From Sphingobacterium sp. HMA12 (GTDB lineage Bacteria > Bacteroidota > Bacteroidia > Sphingobacteriales > Sphingobacteriaceae): a stretch of DNA of 64,000 nt. Positions 62,497 through 64,000 of this stretch are shown in pieces (the first letter of the stretch is position 1; the number at the start of each line of letters is the position of its first letter). Location of the stretch: the NCBI RefSeq assembly GCF_002933815.1, contig NZ_BEYR01000009.1:74273-138272 (forward strand), read 5' to 3'. Below the pieces are notes generated by a model. The model had not been told where the DNA came from. It did not search any database and was given only the letters and a program-made list of their open reading frames with translations. Made by a program: the position numbers and the translations under genes.

Positions 62497-62676
62497 CTGT
62501 TTTTCCCTAAATGTGCATTCAAATTACTGACAATAAAAGAAAAATCCAATATTTTTAACAGGCTTCTTTACATCAGCCTGATTCTTTTCTCCATTATTCT
62601 GTTTAAATTTAACCTATTATACCGTGGGGCAGCTACAGTTAAGGTATCCGCTTCACAAAGCTATACACGTATTCCC

Positions 62677-63069
62677 ATGAAGCAGGATATCCAGACCATT
62701 GCCGACATCAAAATATTAGTCGATCAGTTTTACGGCACTGTCCGTCAGGACAGTCTTCTTGGACCAATTTTTCAGGAACGCATCCAGGACAGATGGGCCC
62801 AACATCTGGAAAAGATGTATCGCTTTTGGCAGACCATCCTTCTGGATGAACATACCTACTTTGGTAGCCCATTTCCACCTCATATTCCCTTACCGATCGA
62901 AGCAAAGCATTTCGACCAATGGCTTCTGTTATTTGAAGCGACTGTAGATCGCCTGTACAAAGGCGAAAAAGCCGAAGAAGCGAAATGGCGTGCACAAAAA
63001 ATGGCACAGATGTTCCAGTTCAAAAAAGAATATTTCAATACCAATCCTAAAAAGAAGCCTTTATTATAA
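62677..63069 (+). CDS. Group III truncated hemoglobin
   Basis: A 130-residue 2-over-2 globin. MKQDIQTIADIKILVDQFYGTVRQDSLLGPIF begins the fold (written in two parts: IADIKILVDQFYG and DSLLGPIF), followed by HLEKMYRFWQTILL and FPPHIPLPIEAKHFDQWLLLFEA, which carries the proximal His, and ending with WRAQKMAQMF. Such proteins bind O2 or NO, often tied to detoxification or redox sensing. The long open frame upstream (from 62353) lies over the antisense strand of a hypothetical gene; ATG 62677 is the supported start. Confidence 0.88.
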   Translation: MKQDIQTIADIKILVDQFYGTVRQDSLLGPIFQERIQDRWAQHLEKMYRFWQTILLDEHTYFGSPFPPHIPLPIEAKHFDQWLLLFEATVDRLYKGEKAEEAKWRAQKMAQMFQFKKEYFNTNPKKKPLL

Positions 63070-63203
63070 AAAAGCCTTCGCGATATTTAGGTCCTCTCCC
63101 GCCAATTTTTTGCCATTAAAAAAGGCTGCCCACGGCAAACAACACAAATAAAATACTCAAAATCAACAAAATAAACAATAAAATAGATTTTTAACACTTT
63201 TTA

Positions 63204-63236
63204 ATTCTACACAATGTAGAATATATTCTATATTTG
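63204..63236 (+). promoter_or_regulatory. Operator region and -7 box of blaI
   Basis: A perfect 19-nt inverted repeat (ATTCTACA-CAA-TGTAGAAT, 63204-63222) and an overlapping perfect 14-nt palindrome (TAGAATATATTCTA, 63217-63230) precede the -7 box TATATTTG (63229-63236). TACA/TGTA half-sites are the known BlaI/MecI recognition pattern. The ATG follows after 4 nt, so a bound repressor would block its own promoter. Confidence 0.75.
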
Positions 63237-63240
63237 TAGT

Positions 63241-63615
63241 ATGAATAAATTATCAGCGACTGAGGAACAATTAATGGGGTATATCTGGGACATGAAAAAA
63301 GCCTTTATGAAGGATCTTATGGAAGCCTATCCTGAACCCAAACCTGCTCCGACAACTATTGCGACGTTATTAAAACGAATGACTGAAAAAGGCGCCATAT
63401 CTTATGTGCTATACGGCAATTCAAGAGAGTACTACCCTTTGTTTGACAAGGATAGTTATTATCTCGCTCACGTCAATGATATCGTTGAAACGTATTTTGA
63501 TAATTCGGCTTTAAAATTTGCTTCTTTTTTCACCAAACAATCGCAGTTGAACAGGGAGCAACTGGAAGAGCTGAAAAAAATAATTGATTCGGAAATTAAA
63601 AACAAAGCGACATGA
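63241..63615 (+). CDS. BlaI/MecI/CopY-family transcriptional repressor
   Basis: A 124-residue winged-helix repressor. LSATEEQLMGYIWDMKKAFM opens the HTH; PTTIATLLKRMTEKGAISY is the recognition and wing region; the C-terminal helices dimerise. BlaI binds TACA-n-TGTA operators and is cleaved when its partner M56 peptidase senses a beta-lactam or other cue. Its stop codon overlaps the start of the M56 gene (ATGA), the classic blaI-blaR1 layout. Operators lie directly upstream. Confidence 0.93.
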   Translation: MNKLSATEEQLMGYIWDMKKAFMKDLMEAYPEPKPAPTTIATLLKRMTEKGAISYVLYGNSREYYPLFDKDSYYLAHVNDIVETYFDNSALKFASFFTKQSQLNREQLEELKKIIDSEIKNKAT

Positions 63616-64000
63616 TTATCTATTTGGGAAAATTGATCGCCTGTTCGGGCTTACTGTATCTTGTATATATCTTTCTTTTGCAACGGCAAAAACTCCTGGT
63701 GTTTAATCGGTTTTATCTGCTTGCCGTTATACCGGTTGCCCTTTTTGCTCCGCTGGTACAAACTGCCCTGCCATCTTTTATTCCTGATTTCTTTCATTTT
63801 GGTACCGATCAGGCTTCTGTGCTGCCTGAAACTATGGAGCCAGCCGGCGCACCGGCGCTAGTAGATCGACAAGAACCGATAATGGACACGAATACATCCA
63901 TTGTTCTGATCTATCTGTTGATTGCGACGCTGCTACTGGTCAAACATGTCCTGAATTATAGAAAATTCTGCTCTTACATTGGTCGCGGATCTGTTATGGC
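63612..64000 (+). CDS. M56/BlaR1-family sensor peptidase, partial
   Basis: The 5' end of a gene cut by the window end. ATG 63612 overlaps the blaI stop by 4 bases. The visible 129 residues show two hydrophobic segments near the N-terminus (LGKLIACSGLLYLVYIFLLQR and FYLLAVIPVALFAPLVQ) and another at IVLIYLLIATLLLV, typical of the N-terminal membrane part of BlaR1/MecR1. The HExxH zinc site lies beyond the window. In Bacteroidota many such M56 proteins fuse to TonB or other domains, so the rest is unknown. Confidence 0.85.
   Translation, partial: MIIYLGKLIACSGLLYLVYIFLLQRQKLLVFNRFYLLAVIPVALFAPLVQTALPSFIPDFFHFGTDQASVLPETMEPAGAPALVDRQEPIMDTNTSIVLIYLLIATLLLVKHVLNYRKFCSYIGRGSVM

Noticed and set aside
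62353-62676. Long upstream extension of the truncated hemoglobin frame
   Set aside because: It overlaps the antisense strand of the 61930-62496 gene and does not resemble a globin N-terminus. The ATG at 62677 gives a normal-length group III truncated hemoglobin.

Overview
The window looks like chromosome from a Sphingobacteriaceae-type member of the Bacteroidota, most likely Sphingobacterium or a close relative. The evidence is lineage-typical gene architecture: an exonuclease-DnaE fusion, a MurF-alanine racemase fusion, a SusC/SusD pair, the futalosine menaquinone enzyme MqnC, and a type-B L31. Many genes are preceded by the Bacteroidota -7 box TAnnTTTG, several with a TTG or TTTG about 19-20 nt upstream. 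Shine-Dalgarno sequences are rare. No phage, insertion sequence or CRISPR array was seen. The genus call is inference.

Layout. 1-430: AT-rich non-coding DNA with a (CCTTA)7 tract at the window edge and two mutually exclusive perfect hairpins. 431-17.5 kb: mainly housekeeping genes on both strands (trxA, exonuclease-dnaE, HAD phosphatase, pirin, DUF502, murF-alr, recX, chrA, an OmpA lipoprotein, a GH144-like protein, accA), with tRNA-Gly and tRNA-Leu, and tRNA-Lys at 17.8 kb. 17.9-26.6 kb: GH29 fucosidase, a double-CDGSH protein, a four-gene SRPBCC/DUF1801/YdeI/VOC run, sufS-sufE and a soluble acyl-ACP desaturase. 26.6-30.4 kb: a foldback element in an intergenic gap, then two POT peptide transporters. 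30.6-35.5 kb: an XRE regulator and a tight run rpmE2, glmU-like, tpiA, prmA, mpl. 36-45.4 kb: sugar-related genes, including a NahK-like kinase divergent from a GH109 glycosidase across a region with twin operator-like sites, two more POT transporters and a Tat-exported TIM-barrel protein. 45.4-54 kb: PBP4, a UMF1-type MFS protein, a LutA-like protein, and SusD/SusC. 54.3-59.3 kb: mqnC, scpB, a 51-residue acidic protein, a lysozyme/rhodanese/thioredoxin operon and a bestrophin. 59.3-64 kb: a duplicated tRNA-Ser unit, ogt, a beta-lactamase-family remnant, an orphan ExbD, a truncated hemoglobin, and blaI with the start of an M56/BlaR1 gene cut by the window end.

How the genes work together. Wall metabolism recurs: MurF-Alr makes and attaches D-Ala-D-Ala, Mpl recycles tripeptide, PBP4 trims stem peptides, GH25 cuts glycan and OmpA tethers the envelope. 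Glycan use recurs as well (GH29, GH109, GH144-like, CBM9-like, NahK-like, SusCD). The GH109/NahK-like pair suggests release of N-acetylgalactosamine followed by its 1-phosphorylation. Four POT paralogues suggest heavy reliance on peptide uptake. sufS/sufE, CDGSH, rhodanese and two thioredoxins form a sulfur and redox theme.

Most of the window is ordinary for the lineage. I did not find a clear new multi-gene defence or biosynthetic system. The best leads are the GH109/NahK-like divergon with paired operators, the 26.84-27.05 kb foldback element, the 51-aa acidic protein, the lysozyme/rhodanese/thioredoxin operon, and a group of genes whose -7 box lies so close to the ATG that they should be leaderless.
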